From: an uncultured Ancrocorticia sp.
Lineage (GTDB): Bacteria; Actinomycetota; Actinomycetes; Actinomycetales; Actinomycetaceae
Direction of reading: 5' to 3'
DNA length: 6,199 bases
NCBI GenBank assembly: GCA_905373325.1
Contig: CAJPTB010000125.1
Span: 1 to 6,199 of the forward strand
In this document: one piece after another, positions 5,278 through 6,199 of the stretch
Layout of the letters: every line of letters begins with the position of its first letter
How positions within the stretch are numbered: the stretch's first letter is position 1
Program-made: the position numbers and the translations under genes
Notes under the pieces: generated by a model
The model's database searches: none
Seen by the model: the letters and a program-made list of their open reading frames with translations, nothing else
What the model was told of the DNA's origin: nothing

Positions 5278-6199
5278 GTGACCACAGCAAACAAACCAGT
5301 TCTCTGCCTGGGAGAGGCCCTCATCGACGTCGTCATCAGGGGCGAAGATTCCTCGGAACACGTGGGAGGAAGCCCGCTGAACGTGGCCAGCGTGCTGGCC
5401 AATCTGGACAGGCCCGCGCTCATCGGCGCGTGGTGGGGCAAGGACCGCCACGGGAAAATGATCGAGGACTTCGCTGCCGAGCACAAGGTCGGGGTCGTCC
5501 CCGGCAGCAACGGCGCTTTCAAGACGTCCTTGGCCTACGCCCTGCTCGACGAGCTCGGCCGCGCCAAGTACGAATTCGATCTGACGTGGGAAGTCCCGCC
5601 GCTGCCGCATCCCGGCGACATCGCCCACCTGCACACGGGAAGCCTCGCTGCGACCCTTGAGCCGGGCGGCTCGGCGGTGCTTCAAGCCGTCAAGGACTTC
5701 GCCGCTCAAGGGACGGTCTCCTACGACCCGAATGCCAGGCCGGCGATCATGGAGTCTCCGGAAAAGGTCATCGGCCGCATCGAGGAGATCGTCGCACTCT
5801 CCGACGTCGTCAAAGCGTCCGACGAAGACCTCGCTTGGCTGTACGGCAAAGAGACCCCGGTGGAGGAGGTCATGAGGCGCTGGTCGAAGCTCGGCCCCGG
5901 ACTCGTGGTGGTGACGCGCGGACCGTGGGGCTCTTACGCCCGTCTGGCCGCCGAACGCGACATGCTCGTCGTCGATCCGCTGACGATCGACGTGGTCGAC
6001 ACCGTGGGCGCCGGCGATTCGTTTATGGGCGGCCTGCTTTCGGGGCTTCTCGACGCCGGATTCCTCGGCTCGATCGAAGCCAAGGCCAGGCTACGCGAGG
6101 CCAGATGGAGCGAGATTCTCCCCGCTTTGCACCGTGGAACGGTGACGTCCGGCCTGACCGTGAGCAAGGCCGGCGCATACGCCCCGTCCGCGATCGAAG
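5278..6199 (+). CDS. PfkB-family carbohydrate kinase, probable fructokinase (3' end cut by window)
   Basis: The visible 307 residues form a ribokinase/PfkB-fold sugar kinase that transfers phosphate from ATP to a sugar in the cytoplasm. It opens with LCLGEALIDVVI (9-20), then the substrate-binding signature GGSPLNVASVLANL (30-43), VKASDEDLAWLYG (178-190), VVVTRGPWGS (210-219), and the C-terminal PfkB signature DTVGAGDSFMGGLLSGL (241-257) with catalytic base Asp247 and the GAGD anion hole. Bacterial fructokinases of this group are usually 300-330 residues, so only the last residues and stop are missing. GTG at 5278 has GAAGG at 7-nt spacing and begins 28 bp after the porter stop, indicating co-transcription. 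Fructokinase is favoured by overall motif resemblance and context; a kinase for another sugar such as a ketohexose derivative, ribose or 2-keto-3-deoxygluconate is possible. Confidence 0.92.
   Translation, partial: MTTANKPVLCLGEALIDVVIRGEDSSEHVGGSPLNVASVLANLDRPALIGAWWGKDRHGKMIEDFAAEHKVGVVPGSNGAFKTSLAYALLDELGRAKYEFDLTWEVPPLPHPGDIAHLHTGSLAATLEPGGSAVLQAVKDFAAQGTVSYDPNARPAIMESPEKVIGRIEEIVALSDVVKASDEDLAWLYGKETPVEEVMRRWSKLGPGLVVVTRGPWGSYARLAAERDMLVVDPLTIDVVDTVGAGDSFMGGLLSGLLDAGFLGSIEAKARLREARWSEILPALHRGTVTSGLTVSKAGAYAPSAIE

Overview
The window comes from a high-GC Gram-positive bacterium, most likely an actinomycete and possibly of the Actinomyces/Schaalia type. The grounds are GC-rich third codon positions, several GTG starts, purine-rich Shine-Dalgarno (SD) sites, GC-rich hairpins without U-tracts, and protein families common in that group. 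The genus is an inference. I see no RNA genes, CRISPR array, insertion sequence or phage gene.

Layout. Positions 65-1270 (minus strand) encode a membrane-anchored solute-binding protein of the amino-acid ABC type (SBP_bac_3). It has an unusual cytoplasmic N-terminus and a repeat-containing C-terminal tail, and a GC-rich hairpin follows it at 21-59. Positions 1271-1759 form a 489-bp divergent intergenic region with a tandem 17-bp duplication, several inverted repeats and two overlapping, oppositely directed promoter candidates. Positions 1760-3708 (plus strand) hold an apparent two-gene unit: an NmrA/QorB-like NAD(P)-binding protein and, 20 bp later, a membrane-anchored alpha/beta hydrolase. 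A second unit follows: a short leader ORF with a near-ideal ribosome binding site (3758-3868), an MFS sugar porter (3858-5249) and a PfkB-family sugar kinase (5278 to the right edge, lacking only its last residues and stop).

Function. The sugar porter and the PfkB kinase form a coherent uptake-and-phosphorylation pair, plausibly for fructose or another hexose: proton-coupled import of free sugar, then ATP-dependent phosphorylation. The NmrA-like protein and the hydrolase have no evident pathway in common. The solute-binding protein's permease and ATPase genes are not in the window.

The observation most worth following up is the segment just upstream of the sugar porter. There a 36-codon Arg-rich ORF with a consensus SD contains two hairpins with a mutually exclusive pairing option and overlaps the porter start by 11 nt, which looks like a translational-coupling or attenuation leader. 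Second is the solute-binding gene, whose leader and both coding ends carry short tandem repeats and whose leader could mask its own ribosome binding site. Most of the rest is ordinary metabolism, and I do not see a clear new multi-gene system.
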